A DNA stretch of 62,078 nt, taken from Actinorugispora endophytica (lineage in GTDB: Bacteria > Actinomycetota > Actinomycetes > Streptosporangiales > Streptosporangiaceae). The notes below the pieces were generated by a model. It made no database searches and was not told the origin of the DNA. It was given only the letters and a program-made list of their open reading frames with translations. The position numbers were made by a program, and so were the translations under genes. The stretch's first letter is position 1, and every line of letters starts with the position of its first letter. Location of the stretch: NCBI RefSeq assembly GCF_004363075.1, contig NZ_SNYN01000027.1:1-62078 (forward strand). Direction: 5' to 3'. Shown here in pieces: positions 1 to 9,807 of this stretch.

Positions 1-96
1 GGGGGGGCGGGGGTTTGGGGGGGGGGGGGGGGTGGTGTGGGGGGGGGGGGGGGGGCCCCCCCCCCCCCCCGCCCCCCCCCGGGGCCCACCCCCCAC
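1..96. other. Homopolymer G/C tract at window start, probable assembly artefact
   Basis: The first ~96 bases are long runs of G followed by long runs of C with almost no A or T. No gene or motif can be read here. The tract runs directly into a 56-bp repeat whose other copy (13977-14032) is preceded by a long hairpin, so the tract probably replaces a hairpin that was not resolved. Poly-G at a sequence end is typical of failed short-read extension. Confidence 0.75.
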
Positions 97-152
97 GACC
101 GTCAACAAGACCACCGGTGCCCGAATTCACCCCCGCGCCGGAGCTCCCCTAC
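97..152. repeat. 56-bp intergenic repeat, copy A
   Basis: This segment matches 13977-14032 at 53 of 56 positions. Both contain the core ACCGGTGCCCGAATTCACCC. The second copy lies directly beside a hairpin between convergent gene ends, and this copy precedes the 3' end of the leftward permease gene, so its setting may be the same. It seems to be a dispersed non-coding repeat. The short frames across it are not convincing genes. Confidence 0.8.
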
Positions 153-259
153 CAGCCGTCTTGCTCGACGCGCTTGACGGGTTCGCGTACGGTTATCGGC
201 GTATCGCGCGATGCATCCATTCGTCAGCGGTTCCGCGTCGGGAACGCGGCGTTCCGGGC

Positions 260-1057
260 CTACTCCCAGCGGAAGAAGCGGCTCGCCAGCACCGCGCCCG
301 CCGCGGCCCAGACCAGGAGGACCAGGACCGGGGCCAGGGGGAGGAGCGCGCCCTCGGTCAGCACCGCGCGCAGGCCCGAGGCCAGGGCGGTGATGGGCAG
401 GGCCTCCACCACGGGCCGCACGACGGCGGGGTAGCGGTCCACGGGGAAGACCACGCCGCCCAAACCCAGCAGGACGACGTAGACGAGGTTGGCCGCCGCC
501 AGGGTCGCCTCGGCGCGCAGGGTCCCCGCCAGGAGCAGGGCCAGGGAGCTGAACGCGGCGGTGGCCAGCACCAGCAGCGCCGCCGCCGACGCGAAGCCGA
601 GCACGCCGCCCCGCGGGTCCCAGCCCAGGGCCAGGGCCACCCCGGAGATCACCGCGACCTGCAGGACCTGCACCGCCAGCACGGCCAGGGTCTTGGCGCC
701 CAGCAGGCCCAGGCGCGACAGGGGGGTGGCGCCCAGGCGTTTGAGCACGCCGTAGCGGCGCTCGAAGCCGGTGCCGATGGCCTGGCCGGTGAACGCGGTG
801 GACATCACCGCCAGCGCGATGATGCCCGGGGCCAGGAAGTCCACGGCCGCGCCCTCGCCCAGGTCCAGCAGCGAGGTGACGCTGAAGCCGACCAGCAGCA
901 GCACCGGGATGACCATGGTCAGCAGCAGCTGCTCGCCGTTGCGCAGCATGACCCGCAGCTCCATCCCGGCCTGGGCCAGGACCAGGCGCGCCAGCGGCGC
1001 GGAACCGGGGTTGGGCGTGAAGTCGATCGGTGCGGCGTGCGAAGTGGATGAGGTCAT
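260..1057 (-). CDS. ABC-2 type exporter permease
   Basis: This 265-residue integral membrane protein is the permease half of an ABC-2 (DrrB-like) exporter. After a short polar N-terminus come about six hydrophobic segments, including runs around LLLTMVIPVLLLVGF, FLAPGIIALAVMS and VVLLGLGGVVFPV, and a polar loop with RRYGVLKRLGATPLSR typical of ABC-2 permeases. The ATG start overlaps the stop codon of the ATPase gene (ATGA), so the two are translationally coupled. In mycobacteria an ABC exporter also lies divergent to the suf operon, which fits the context. The substrate cannot be read from sequence. The next gene towards the window start is missing. Confidence 0.88.
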   Translation of the reverse strand: MTSSTSHAAPIDFTPNPGSAPLARLVLAQAGMELRVMLRNGEQLLLTMVIPVLLLVGFSVTSLLDLGEGAAVDFLAPGIIALAVMSTAFTGQAIGTGFERRYGVLKRLGATPLSRLGLLGAKTLAVLAVQVLQVAVISGVALALGWDPRGGVLGFASAAALLVLATAAFSSLALLLAGTLRAEATLAAANLVYVVLLGLGGVVFPVDRYPAVVRPVVEALPITALASGLRAVLTEGALLPLAPVLVLLVWAAAGAVLASRFFRWE

Positions 1058-1986
1058 GAGTCGCGAAGGTCCCGGCCGGTGAGTTCGAGGAAGACGTCTT
1101 CGAGGGTGCGCCGGTGTACGCGCAGGTCCTCGGGCAGGACGTCGTTGGCCGCGCACCAGGTGGTCACGGTCGCCACCAGCCCCGGGCCAACGCCCTCGGG
1201 GTCGGCGGTGGTCACAACGTACTGCCCTCCGGGGTGCCCGGCGACACTGCAGCCCGGCGGAAGCGCCGCGGTCAGGCCGGACACGTCCAGGTCGGAGACG
1301 GCCCGGAAGCGCAGCTCCCGCCCGCCCCGGGTGAGCTCCCCGGTGGGCCCGTCGGCCACCACGCGGCCGTGGTCGATGATCACCACGTGGTCGGCCAGGC
1401 GTTCGGCCTCCTCCATGTAGTGCGTGGTCAGGACCACACCGACCCCGGCGGAGCGCAGGTCGCCGACCAGTTCCCAGGCGGCGATGCGGGCCTGGGGGTC
1501 GAGTCCGGCCGTGGGCTCGTCCAGGAACACCAGTTCGGGGCGGCCGATGACGGCGGCCGCCAGGCTCAGGCGCTGCTGCTGCCCCCCCGACAGGCGGCGG
1601 AACGGGGTCCTGGCCGCCGAGGTCAGGCCCAGGCGCTCCAGGAGCAGGCCGGGCGGGACGGGGTCGGCGTGGAACGCGGCCATCAGCCGCAGCCACTCCC
1701 CGGCGCGCGCCCCGGTGGGCACCCCGCCGGACTGCAGCATGACGCCGACCCTGGGCTTGAGCGCGCGGGCGTCGCGCACCGGGTCCAGGCCCAGCACCCG
1801 GACGCGGCCCGCGTCGGCTCGGCGGAACCCCTCGCAGACCTCGATCGTGGAGGTCTTCCCGGCTCCGTTGGGGCCCAGCAGCGCGGTCACCGCGCCGCGG
1901 GGGGCCGTGAACGACAGGTCGGCCACGGCGGTGGTGTCGCCGTAGCGCTTGACCAAGCCGGTGACCTCGACCGCGGCTGTATCCAT
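1054..1986 (-). CDS. ABC-2 type exporter ATP-binding protein
   Basis: The 310-residue ATPase would power the permease encoded just downstream. Visible motifs are Walker A GPNGAGKT near residue 40, the signature LSGGQQQR, Walker [13 protein letters not shown] and the switch [11 protein letters not shown]-terminal extension of about 90 residues follows, as in DrrA-type antibiotic or lipid exporters. I chose the ATG at 1986 because the family begins a few residues before VTGLVKRYG; the open frame runs further upstream without family similarity. The gene diverges from sufR, an arrangement conserved in actinobacteria (Rv1458c beside Rv1460 in M. tuberculosis). The exported substrate is unknown. 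Confidence 0.9.
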   Translation of the reverse strand: MDTAAVEVTGLVKRYGDTTAVADLSFTAPRGAVTALLGPNGAGKTSTIEVCEGFRRADAGRVRVLGLDPVRDARALKPRVGVMLQSGGVPTGARAGEWLRLMAAFHADPVPPGLLLERLGLTSAARTPFRRLSGGQQQRLSLAAAVIGRPELVFLDEPTAGLDPQARIAAWELVGDLRSAGVGVVLTTHYMEEAERLADHVVIIDHGRVVADGPTGELTRGGRELRFRAVSDLDVSGLTAALPPGCSVAGHPGGQYVVTTADPEGVGPGLVATVTTWCAANDVLPEDLRVHRRTLEDVFLELTGRDLRDS

Positions 1987-2043
1987 GACGAAAAGTGTAG
2001 GCGGGGGGCGCGGAGGCGTCGCACGGGGTGAGCGGTCCGCGGG

Positions 2044-2102
2044 CGATCCCCGCGCCGGCGTTCCCCGATGTCCGTTCCCGGGGAACGCCGGCGCGGGGAT
2101 CG
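2044..2102. repeat. 24-bp perfect inverted repeat in the ABC/suf divergent region
   Basis: Arms at 2044-2067 and 2079-2102 are perfect reverse complements separated by 11 bases, including GCGCCGGCGTTCCCCG. It lies 58 bp upstream of the exporter ATPase start and about 200 bp before sufR. Either transcript could form a very stable hairpin. It differs in sequence from the GATC-type convergent-end hairpins. Its role as insulator, attenuator or operator is open. Confidence 0.85.
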
Positions 2103-2218
2103 TCGGGGGAGCGAGTGTCTCGCGATCCGGGACCGAAGTCTCTCCATTCGGGACGAAGGTCTCTGGCGAGCGGTCGGACGCGGGGCGCGGAAGGCCCTCC
2201 CGGACGCCGAAGTCCCTG

Positions 2219-2237
2219 TTAGGCAAGGCTAACTTGT
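2219..2237. promoter_or_regulatory. Candidate DtxR/IdeR/DmdR iron box upstream of suf
   Basis: TTAGGCAAGGCTAACTTGT fits the 19-bp iron-box consensus TWAGGTWAGSCTWACCTWA at 15 of 19 positions, including the central AGGCTAAC. It lies 60-80 bp upstream of the sufR start. DtxR-family repressors bind such sites with Fe(II), so the suf operon may be derepressed under iron limitation in addition to SufR control. The match is by eye only. Confidence 0.55.
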
Positions 2238-2297
2238 GTGCTCCATGGCACTGGTCACAGTTTGCCGCGGGGGACTTAATTAGGCCACACTGGTGTT

Positions 2298-3113
2298 GTG
2301 AAAAACATGAGCGGGCAGCAGCGAGTGGACGGGACGGCCGTGTCGGGCGCGTCCCGCGCGCACGCGGGCCCCGACCTGGGGGCCGAGACCGGCACCCGGG
2401 CCAGGGTCGCCAGGCTCATTCTCGAACATGGTCCGATCACGGCGTCCCTGCTGGGCGAGCGTCTCGGGCTGACCTCGGCGGCCATCCGCCGCCACCTCGA
2501 CAACCTGATGAGCGAGGGGCTGGTCGAGGCCCGCGACGCCCGCCCCGTCGGACGCCGCGGCCGGGGCAGGCCCGCCCGCGTCTTCGCGCTCACCGGGGCC
2601 GGGCGCGACGTGTTCGTGCACGGCTACGACGACCTCGCCTCCAGCGCGCTGCGCTTCCTCGCGGAGAAGGCCGGTCCCCAGGCCGTCGCCGAGTTCGCCC
2701 GCCACCAGGTGGACGAGCTCGAACGCCGGTACCGGCCCGGCCTCGCCGCGGCGCCCCCGCAGCAGCGCGTCCGGCTGCTCGCCGAGGCGCTCTCCTCCGA
2801 CGGCTACGCGGCCTCGGCCGGGGAGGCCCCCGCGCCGGGCGGCGGCGAGCAGCTGTGCCAGCACCACTGCCCCGTCGCCCACGTGGCGTCGGAGTTCCCG
2901 GAGCTGTGCGACGCCGAGGTCGAGGCCTTCGCGCGGCTGCTGGGCACCCCGGTGCGCCGCCTGGCGACCATCGCCCACGGCGACGGCGTCTGCACCACCC
3001 ATGTCAGCCCCAGGGACATCAGCTCCACCACCCTGACCCCCGAGGCCCGCCCCGAGCGGGACACGGGCAGCAAACGCCACAACAGGACGCCCCGTCCAGG
3101 AGGATCCGCGTAA
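2298..3113 (+). CDS. sufR: SufR, Fe-S-sensing repressor of the suf operon
   Basis: The 271-residue winged-helix regulator heads the Fe-S assembly operon. An ArsR/DeoR-like HTH spans residues ~40-78 ([18 protein letters not shown]). The C-terminal half carries four cysteines, C187, C191, C204 and C232, the sort of cluster ligand set found in SufR. In cyanobacteria and mycobacteria SufR holds a [4Fe-4S] cluster and represses suf when clusters are sufficient. The GTG at 2298 is annotated; ATG at 2307 is an alternative. The stop overlaps the sufB start (TAATG). A short palindrome, CCACACTGGTGTTG, directly before the start could be its own operator. Confidence 0.93.
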   Translation: MKNMSGQQRVDGTAVSGASRAHAGPDLGAETGTRARVARLILEHGPITASLLGERLGLTSAAIRRHLDNLMSEGLVEARDARPVGRRGRGRPARVFALTGAGRDVFVHGYDDLASSALRFLAEKAGPQAVAEFARHQVDELERRYRPGLAAAPPQQRVRLLAEALSSDGYAASAGEAPAPGGGEQLCQHHCPVAHVASEFPELCDAEVEAFARLLGTPVRRLATIAHGDGVCTTHVSPRDISSTTLTPEARPERDTGSKRHNRTPRPGGSA

Positions 3114-4525
3114 TGACGTCTATCGCGCACCCCGAGCTCGAAGGGCTCGGCACCTATGAGTACGGCTGGGCCGACTCCGACGCAGCCGGCGCCTCCGCGC
3201 GCCGCGGCCTCAACGAGGAGGTCGTCCGTGACATCTCGGGCAAGAAGAGCGAGCCCGAGTGGATGCGCGACCTGCGCCTGAAGTCGCTCAAGCTCTTCGG
3301 CAAGAAGCCGATGCCCGCCTGGGGCGCCGACCTGTCGAACATCGACTTCGACAACATCAAGTACTTCGTGCGGTCCACGGAGAAGCAGGCCGCCTCCTGG
3401 GAGGAACTGCCCGAGGACATCAAGAACACCTACGACAGGCTGGGCATCCCCGAGGCCGAGAAGCAGCGCCTGGTCGCCGGTGTCGCCGCGCAGTACGAGT
3501 CCGAGGTCGTCTACCACCAGATCCGCGAGGACCTGGAGGCCCAGGGCGTCATCTTCCTGGACACCGACACCGCCCTGAAGGAGCACCCCGAGCTCTTCAA
3601 GGAGTACTTCGGCACGGTCATCCCGGCCGGCGACAACAAGTTCGCCGCGCTGAACACGGCCGTGTGGAGCGGCGGGTCCTTCATCTACGTGCCCAAGAAC
3701 GTGCACGTGGAGATCCCGCTCCAGGCCTACTTCCGGATCAACACCGAGAACATGGGCCAGTTCGAGCGCACGCTGATCATCGTCGACGAGGGCGCCTACG
3801 TGCACTACGTCGAGGGCTGCACCGCGCCGATCTACAAGTCGGACTCGCTGCACTCCGCGGTCGTGGAGATCATCGTCAAGAAGAACGCCCGCTGCCGCTA
3901 CACCACCATCCAGAACTGGTCGAACAACGTCTTCAACCTGGTCACCAAGCGCGCCGTGGCCTACGAGGGCGCGACCATGGAGTGGATCGACGGCAACATC
4001 GGCTCCCAGGTCACCATGAAGTACCCGGCCGTCTACCTGATGGGCGAGTACGCCAAGGGCGAGACCCTGTCCATCGCCTTCGCGGGCGAGGGCCAGCACC
4101 AGGACACCGGCTCCAAGATGGTGCACTGCGCGCCCAACACCTCCTCCACCATCATCTCCAAGTCGGTGGCCCGAGGCGGCGGCCGCGCCTCCTACCGCGG
4201 CCTGGTCCAGGTCCAGGAGGGCGCCGAGCACTCCAAGTCCACGGTCAAGTGCGACGCCCTGCTGATCGACACCATCAGCCGGTCCGACACCTACCCGTAC
4301 GTGGACGTGCGTGAGGACGACGTGGAGATGGGGCACGAGGCCACCGTCTCCAAGGTCAGCGAGGACCAGCTCTTCTACCTGATGAGCCGCGGTCTGAACG
4401 AGGACGAGGCCATGGCCATGATCGTCCGCGGGTTCGTCGAGCCCATCGCTCGCGAGCTTCCCATGGAGTACGCGCTGGAACTGAACCGGCTCATCGAGCT
4501 GCAGATGGAAGGAGCGGTCGGCTGA
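3113..4525 (+). CDS. sufB: SufB, Fe-S cluster scaffold subunit
   Basis: At 470 residues this is full length for SufB, the scaffold that forms the SufBCD complex in the cytosol and receives persulfide sulfur and iron to build Fe-S clusters. Typical blocks visible are [56 protein letters not shown] and, near the C-terminus, [20 protein letters not shown] with the conserved cysteine in VKCDALLID. The ATG overlaps the sufR stop by one base, with AGGAGG about 10 bases upstream. It is followed after two bases by sufD. Conservation is so high that family assignment is secure. Confidence 0.97.
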   Translation: MTSIAHPELEGLGTYEYGWADSDAAGASARRGLNEEVVRDISGKKSEPEWMRDLRLKSLKLFGKKPMPAWGADLSNIDFDNIKYFVRSTEKQAASWEELPEDIKNTYDRLGIPEAEKQRLVAGVAAQYESEVVYHQIREDLEAQGVIFLDTDTALKEHPELFKEYFGTVIPAGDNKFAALNTAVWSGGSFIYVPKNVHVEIPLQAYFRINTENMGQFERTLIIVDEGAYVHYVEGCTAPIYKSDSLHSAVVEIIVKKNARCRYTTIQNWSNNVFNLVTKRAVAYEGATMEWIDGNIGSQVTMKYPAVYLMGEYAKGETLSIAFAGEGQHQDTGSKMVHCAPNTSSTIISKSVARGGGRASYRGLVQVQEGAEHSKSTVKCDALLIDTISRSDTYPYVDVREDDVEMGHEATVSKVSEDQLFYLMSRGLNEDEAMAMIVRGFVEPIARELPMEYALELNRLIELQMEGAVG

Positions 4526-4527
4526 TC

Positions 4528-5688
4528 ATGGCCACCCCCAATCTCGGAATCAAGGAACACAGCCACGGCGGCGACCTTCCTGTCTCCAAACTCGACGTCC
4601 ACGGATCGTTCGACCTGGACGACTTCCCCAAGCCCAACGGGCGCGAGGAGGAGTGGCGCTTCACCCCGCTGCGCCGCCTGCGCGGACTCCACGACGGCCG
4701 CGACATCGCCGACGGCGTGGTGACGGTCGACGTCACCGCGCCCGACGAGGTCGTCGTCGAGACCGTGGGCCGCGACGACGCCCGCCTGGGCACGTCCTTC
4801 CTGCCCACCGACCGCGTCAGCGCCCTGGCCTACCAGTCCTTCACCGAGGCCGTCGTCGTCACGGTGCCCAAGGAGGTCGAGGCCGGAGCCCCGGTGTTCG
4901 TCCGGATCACCGGCACCGAGCAGGGCGACGCCTACGGCCACGTCCTGGTCCGGGCCGAGCGGCACTCCGCCGCCACCGTGGTCCTGGAGTACGCGGGCAA
5001 CTCCGTCTACGCCGACAACGTCGAGTTCGTCGTCGAGGACGGCGCCCGGCTCGACGTCATCAGCCTCCAGGACTGGGAGCGCGACGCCGTCCACGTGTCG
5101 CACCACTACACCAGGGTCGGCCGCGACGCCCGCTTCCGCAGCTTCGTGGTCACCCTGGGCGGCGACCTCGTGCGCCTGTCCCCCAAGGTCGCCTACACCG
5201 GCCCCGGCGGCGACGCCGAGCTGTTCGGCCTGTACTTCACCGGCGAGGGCCAGCACCACGAGCACCGCTCGCTGATCGACCACAACGTCTCGCGCACCCG
5301 CAGCCGCGTCGAGTACAAGGGCGCGCTCAGCGGCGAGGGCGCGCACGCGGTGTGGATCGGCGACGTGATCATCGGCGAGGGCACCGAGGGCACCGACTCC
5401 TACGAGCACAACCGCAACCTCGTGCTCACCGACGGCACCCGCGTGGACTCCGTGCCCAACCTGGAGATCTTCACCGGCGAGGTCGAGGGAGCCGGGCACG
5501 CCAGCGCCAGCGGCCGCCTGGACGACGTGCACCTGTTCTACCTGCAGTCGCGCGGCATCCCCGCCGACGCCGCCCGCCGCCTGGTGATCCGGGGATTCTT
5601 CGCCGAGCTCATCAACCGGATCGAGATCCCCGAGCTGCGCGAGCGCATCATGACGGAGGTCGAGGAGAAGCTGGCCCTCCATGAGTAG
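4528..5688 (+). CDS. sufD: SufD, Fe-S cluster assembly subunit
   Basis: The 386-residue SufD is the beta-helical partner of SufB in the SufBC2D complex and is thought to help iron entry and ATPase coupling. It shares the SufBD core with sufB, visible as GEGQHHEHRSLIDHNVSRTR and DDVHLFYLQSRGIPADAARR, and ends in the RGFFAELINRI helix. It lies two bases after the sufB stop and overlaps the Rieske ferredoxin start by eight bases, indicating one operon. Confidence 0.96.
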   Translation: MATPNLGIKEHSHGGDLPVSKLDVHGSFDLDDFPKPNGREEEWRFTPLRRLRGLHDGRDIADGVVTVDVTAPDEVVVETVGRDDARLGTSFLPTDRVSALAYQSFTEAVVVTVPKEVEAGAPVFVRITGTEQGDAYGHVLVRAERHSAATVVLEYAGNSVYADNVEFVVEDGARLDVISLQDWERDAVHVSHHYTRVGRDARFRSFVVTLGGDLVRLSPKVAYTGPGGDAELFGLYFTGEGQHHEHRSLIDHNVSRTRSRVEYKGALSGEGAHAVWIGDVIIGEGTEGTDSYEHNRNLVLTDGTRVDSVPNLEIFTGEVEGAGHASASGRLDDVHLFYLQSRGIPADAARRLVIRGFFAELINRIEIPELRERIMTEVEEKLALHE

Positions 5689-6013
5689 TGAAGGCGCGTT
5701 CACCAAGGTCTGCGCGCTCGGCGACGTCCCCGAAGAGGGCGCGCTGGGCGTGGAGGTCGGCGACACCCCTGTCGCCATCGTGCGCAGCGAGGGCGAGGTG
5801 TACGCCATCAGCGACATCTGCTCCCACGCCGAGGTGAACCTGTCCGAGGGCGAGGTCGAGGACGGCACCATCGAGTGCTGGCTGCACGGCTCGTGCTTCG
5901 ACCTGCGCTCGGGCAAGCCGATCAACCCGCCGGCCACCCAGGCGGTCCCCACGTACGTTGTGAAGATCGACGGCGACGACGTGCTCGTCTCGTTGGACAC
6001 CAAGAACTCTTAG
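5681..6013 (+). CDS. Rieske-type non-haem ferredoxin of the suf operon
   Basis: The 110-residue protein is a small soluble Rieske [2Fe-2S] ferredoxin. Ligand motifs are C47-S-H49 and C66-W-L-H69, followed by GSCFDLRSGKP. It resembles the ferredoxin components of non-haem dioxygenases (bifunctional NADH-nitrite-reductase small-subunit style). In many actinobacteria this gene sits between sufD and sufC, where it may supply electrons for cluster assembly or act as a cluster recipient; that role is inferred from position. Its ATG overlaps the end of sufD by eight bases. Confidence 0.93.
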   Translation: MSSEGAFTKVCALGDVPEEGALGVEVGDTPVAIVRSEGEVYAISDICSHAEVNLSEGEVEDGTIECWLHGSCFDLRSGKPINPPATQAVPTYVVKIDGDDVLVSLDTKNS

Positions 6014-6024
6014 AGGCTGAACAC

Positions 6025-8066
<2,042 letters not shown>

Positions 8067-8081
8067 AAGGGGCTTTTGCTC

Positions 8082-8561
8082 ATGAAGCTGGACGCGATGT
8101 ACCAGGAGATCATCCTGGACCACTACCGCAACCCGCACCACAAGGGGCTGCGGGAGCCGTTCGACGCCGAGAGCCACCACATCAACCCGACCTGCGGCGA
8201 CGAGGTCACGCTGCGCGTGGCCCTGACGCCTTCGGGGAGCGGCCTCGACGGCACGGCCACCGTCGCCGACGTCTCCTACGACAGCATGGGCTGCTCCATC
8301 AGCCAGGCCAGCGCCTCGGTGATGACGGAGCTGCTCATCGGCAGGACCGTCGACGAGGGACTGGCCGTCCTGGACGAGTTCACCGCGCTCATGCAGTCCA
8401 AGGGCCAGGGCGAGCCCGACGAGGACGTGCTGGAGGACGCGGTGGCCTTCGCCGGGGTGTCGCAGTACCCCGCCCGTATCAAGTGCGCCCTGCTCGCCTG
8501 GATGGCGTGGAAGGACGCGACCGCCAAGTCGCTGGCAACCGAGAAGGAGGGCGCCGCATGA
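8082..8561 (+). CDS. sufU: SufU, zinc-dependent sulfurtransferase
   Basis: The 159-residue IscU-like protein is the Gram-positive SufU type, which accepts the persulfide from SufS using zinc-bound cysteines. Ligand residues visible are C38 and D40 (PTCGDEV), C71 (SMGCSISQAS) and C135 (RIKCALLAW). The region between C71 and C135 contains the SufU-specific insertion absent from IscU. I chose the ATG at 8082, preceded by AGAAGGGG, over an in-frame TTG at 8076. Its stop overlaps the sufT ATG (ATGA). Confidence 0.95.
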   Translation: MKLDAMYQEIILDHYRNPHHKGLREPFDAESHHINPTCGDEVTLRVALTPSGSGLDGTATVADVSYDSMGCSISQASASVMTELLIGRTVDEGLAVLDEFTALMQSKGQGEPDEDVLEDAVAFAGVSQYPARIKCALLAWMAWKDATAKSLATEKEGAA

Positions 8562-8920
8562 CCGCCGCGAACGAGACCGCCGAAGCCCCGAAGGCCCCGG
8601 CCGCCGAGGTGGACGAGGCGCTGAACGAGGAGATCATCGAGGCGATGAAGGACGTCATCGACCCCGAGCTCGGGGTCAATGTCGTCGATCTGGGCCTGGT
8701 CTACGGTCTGAACGTGGACGGCTCCGTCATCACCGTCGACATGACGCTGACCAGCGCCGCGTGTCCGCTCACCGACGTGCTGGAGGACCAGGTCGCCAGC
8801 GCGCTGGAGGAGTTCGACCGCGAGGTCAGGCTCAACTGGGTCTGGATGCCGCCGTGGGGCCCGGACAAGATCACCGACGACGGCCGCGACCAGCTGCGGA
8901 TGCTGGGCTTCAACGTCTGA
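8558..8920 (+). CDS. sufT: SufT, MIP18/DUF59 Fe-S maturation protein
   Basis: The 120-residue protein belongs to the DUF59 (MIP18) family, whose SufT members assist late Fe-S cluster delivery to targets. Characteristic blocks are DPELGVNVVDLGLVYGL and TLTSAACPLTDVLEDQV, the latter with the conserved cysteine. The acidic, alanine-rich N-terminal ~25 residues are probably disordered. It is the last gene of the suf operon and is followed by a terminator-like hairpin. Confidence 0.94.
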   Translation: MTAANETAEAPKAPAAEVDEALNEEIIEAMKDVIDPELGVNVVDLGLVYGLNVDGSVITVDMTLTSAACPLTDVLEDQVASALEEFDREVRLNWVWMPPWGPDKITDDGRDQLRMLGFNV

Positions 8921-8940
8921 GGCCCGCCACCGACGTCCGT

Positions 8941-8977
8941 AAGGGGCGCCTCCCACCCCGGGAGCGCGCCCCTTTCC
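8941..8977 (+). terminator. suf operon terminator hairpin
   Basis: AAGGGGCGC pairs with GCGCCCCTT and CTCCC with GGGAG across a short loop, followed by TTTCCCC. It starts 20 bases after the sufT stop. Confidence 0.7.
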
Positions 8978-8980
8978 CCG

Positions 8981-9057
8981 TTCTCCCGCCGATCGTGGCC
9001 TTCCCGGGGGCTCAACCGCTTCCGAGACCCCGGAAAGGCCACGATCGGCGGGGAGAG
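8981..9057. repeat. Convergent-end hairpin family, copy 1
   Basis: Near-perfect inverted arms contain GCCGATCGTGGCC, and the right arm ends in GGCCACGATCGGCGGGGA, with a short loop around 9015-9025. It lies between the ends of sufT (+) and the GNAT gene (-). Related hairpins occur at 21911-21996, 41046-41116 and 46762-46834. All sit between convergent genes, so it may act as a bidirectional terminator. Confidence 0.85.
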
Positions 9058-9060
9058 CAC

Positions 9061-9807
9061 TCAGGGGACGGCCACGGTCCAGGACGTCGAGACCGTGGTG
9101 AAGCCGAGCCTCTCGTACAGGCCGCGGGCCGGGTTGCCCTCGGTCACCGCCAGGCCCAGGACGGGGACCCCCTGGCCGGCCAGTACGGCCGCGGCGCGGC
9201 GCAGCAGCAGCGCGCCGACGCCGCGGGGGCCGCGGGCGGGGTCCTTGAAGACGTCGCCGATCCAGGCCAGGCCCGGTTCGGCCATGAAGACCAGGACGCC
9301 GGCCACGACCCGGTCGCCGGCGTCCACCGCCAGTCCGCTGGCCTCCCGGGACAACGGGCCCAGGATCGAGCCGGCGAGCAGGTCGGCGGTCAGGGCGAGC
9401 CTGGACGCCTCGTCCTGGTCGGCGGGGTGGTCGGGGTGCCCGGGCGGGTAGGCGGCCAGCACCGCGGGCAGGAGGGCGCCGGCGCCGCGGTCGCACGGCA
9501 CGAGCCGGACCCCCTCGACGGGCGGCGCGGCACCCCGCTCCGGCGGCGCGGCGGCCGGGTCCAGGTCCATCCGGTGCGCCTTGCGCAGCGGCCGGGCGCC
9601 CGCGGCCAGCAGCCGCTCGCCGACATCGACGGGAGCGCTGACCGCCCAACCGGACAGGCCGGCCAGGATGGCCTCGGTGGGGTCGCCCACCACGTCCCGC
9701 AGGTCCCGCGCCCACGGAAGCCCGGCGCGGTCCCCGAGCGCGTAGGTGCACACCGTCGCGCCCCGCGCGTCGGTCAGGGCGCGGCGGCGCCGGACACCGG
9801 CCGGCAT
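9061..9807 (-). CDS. GNAT-family N-acetyltransferase
   Basis: The 248-residue protein has a C-terminal GNAT acetyltransferase fold: WIGDVFKDPARGPRGVGALL is the acetyl-CoA-binding motif A, and LAVTEGNPARGLYERLGF is the typical final strand and helix. The N-terminal ~100 residues (from RRRRALTDARGATVCTY) are not recognised and may determine the substrate. The ATG overlaps the stop of the 711-residue upstream gene (ATGA), so the two proteins are probably made together. The substrate is unknown. Confidence 0.82.
   Translation of the reverse strand: MPAGVRRRRALTDARGATVCTYALGDRAGLPWARDLRDVVGDPTEAILAGLSGWAVSAPVDVGERLLAAGARPLRKAHRMDLDPAAAPPERGAAPPVEGVRLVPCDRGAGALLPAVLAAYPPGHPDHPADQDEASRLALTADLLAGSILGPLSREASGLAVDAGDRVVAGVLVFMAEPGLAWIGDVFKDPARGPRGVGALLLRRAAAVLAGQGVPVLGLAVTEGNPARGLYERLGFTTVSTSWTVAVP

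Noticed and set aside
2804-4336. Long open frame antisense to sufB (510 codons)
   Set aside because: High-GC third positions keep the opposite strand open. The product is Val/Gly/Asp-rich with no domain, and sufB is unmistakable.
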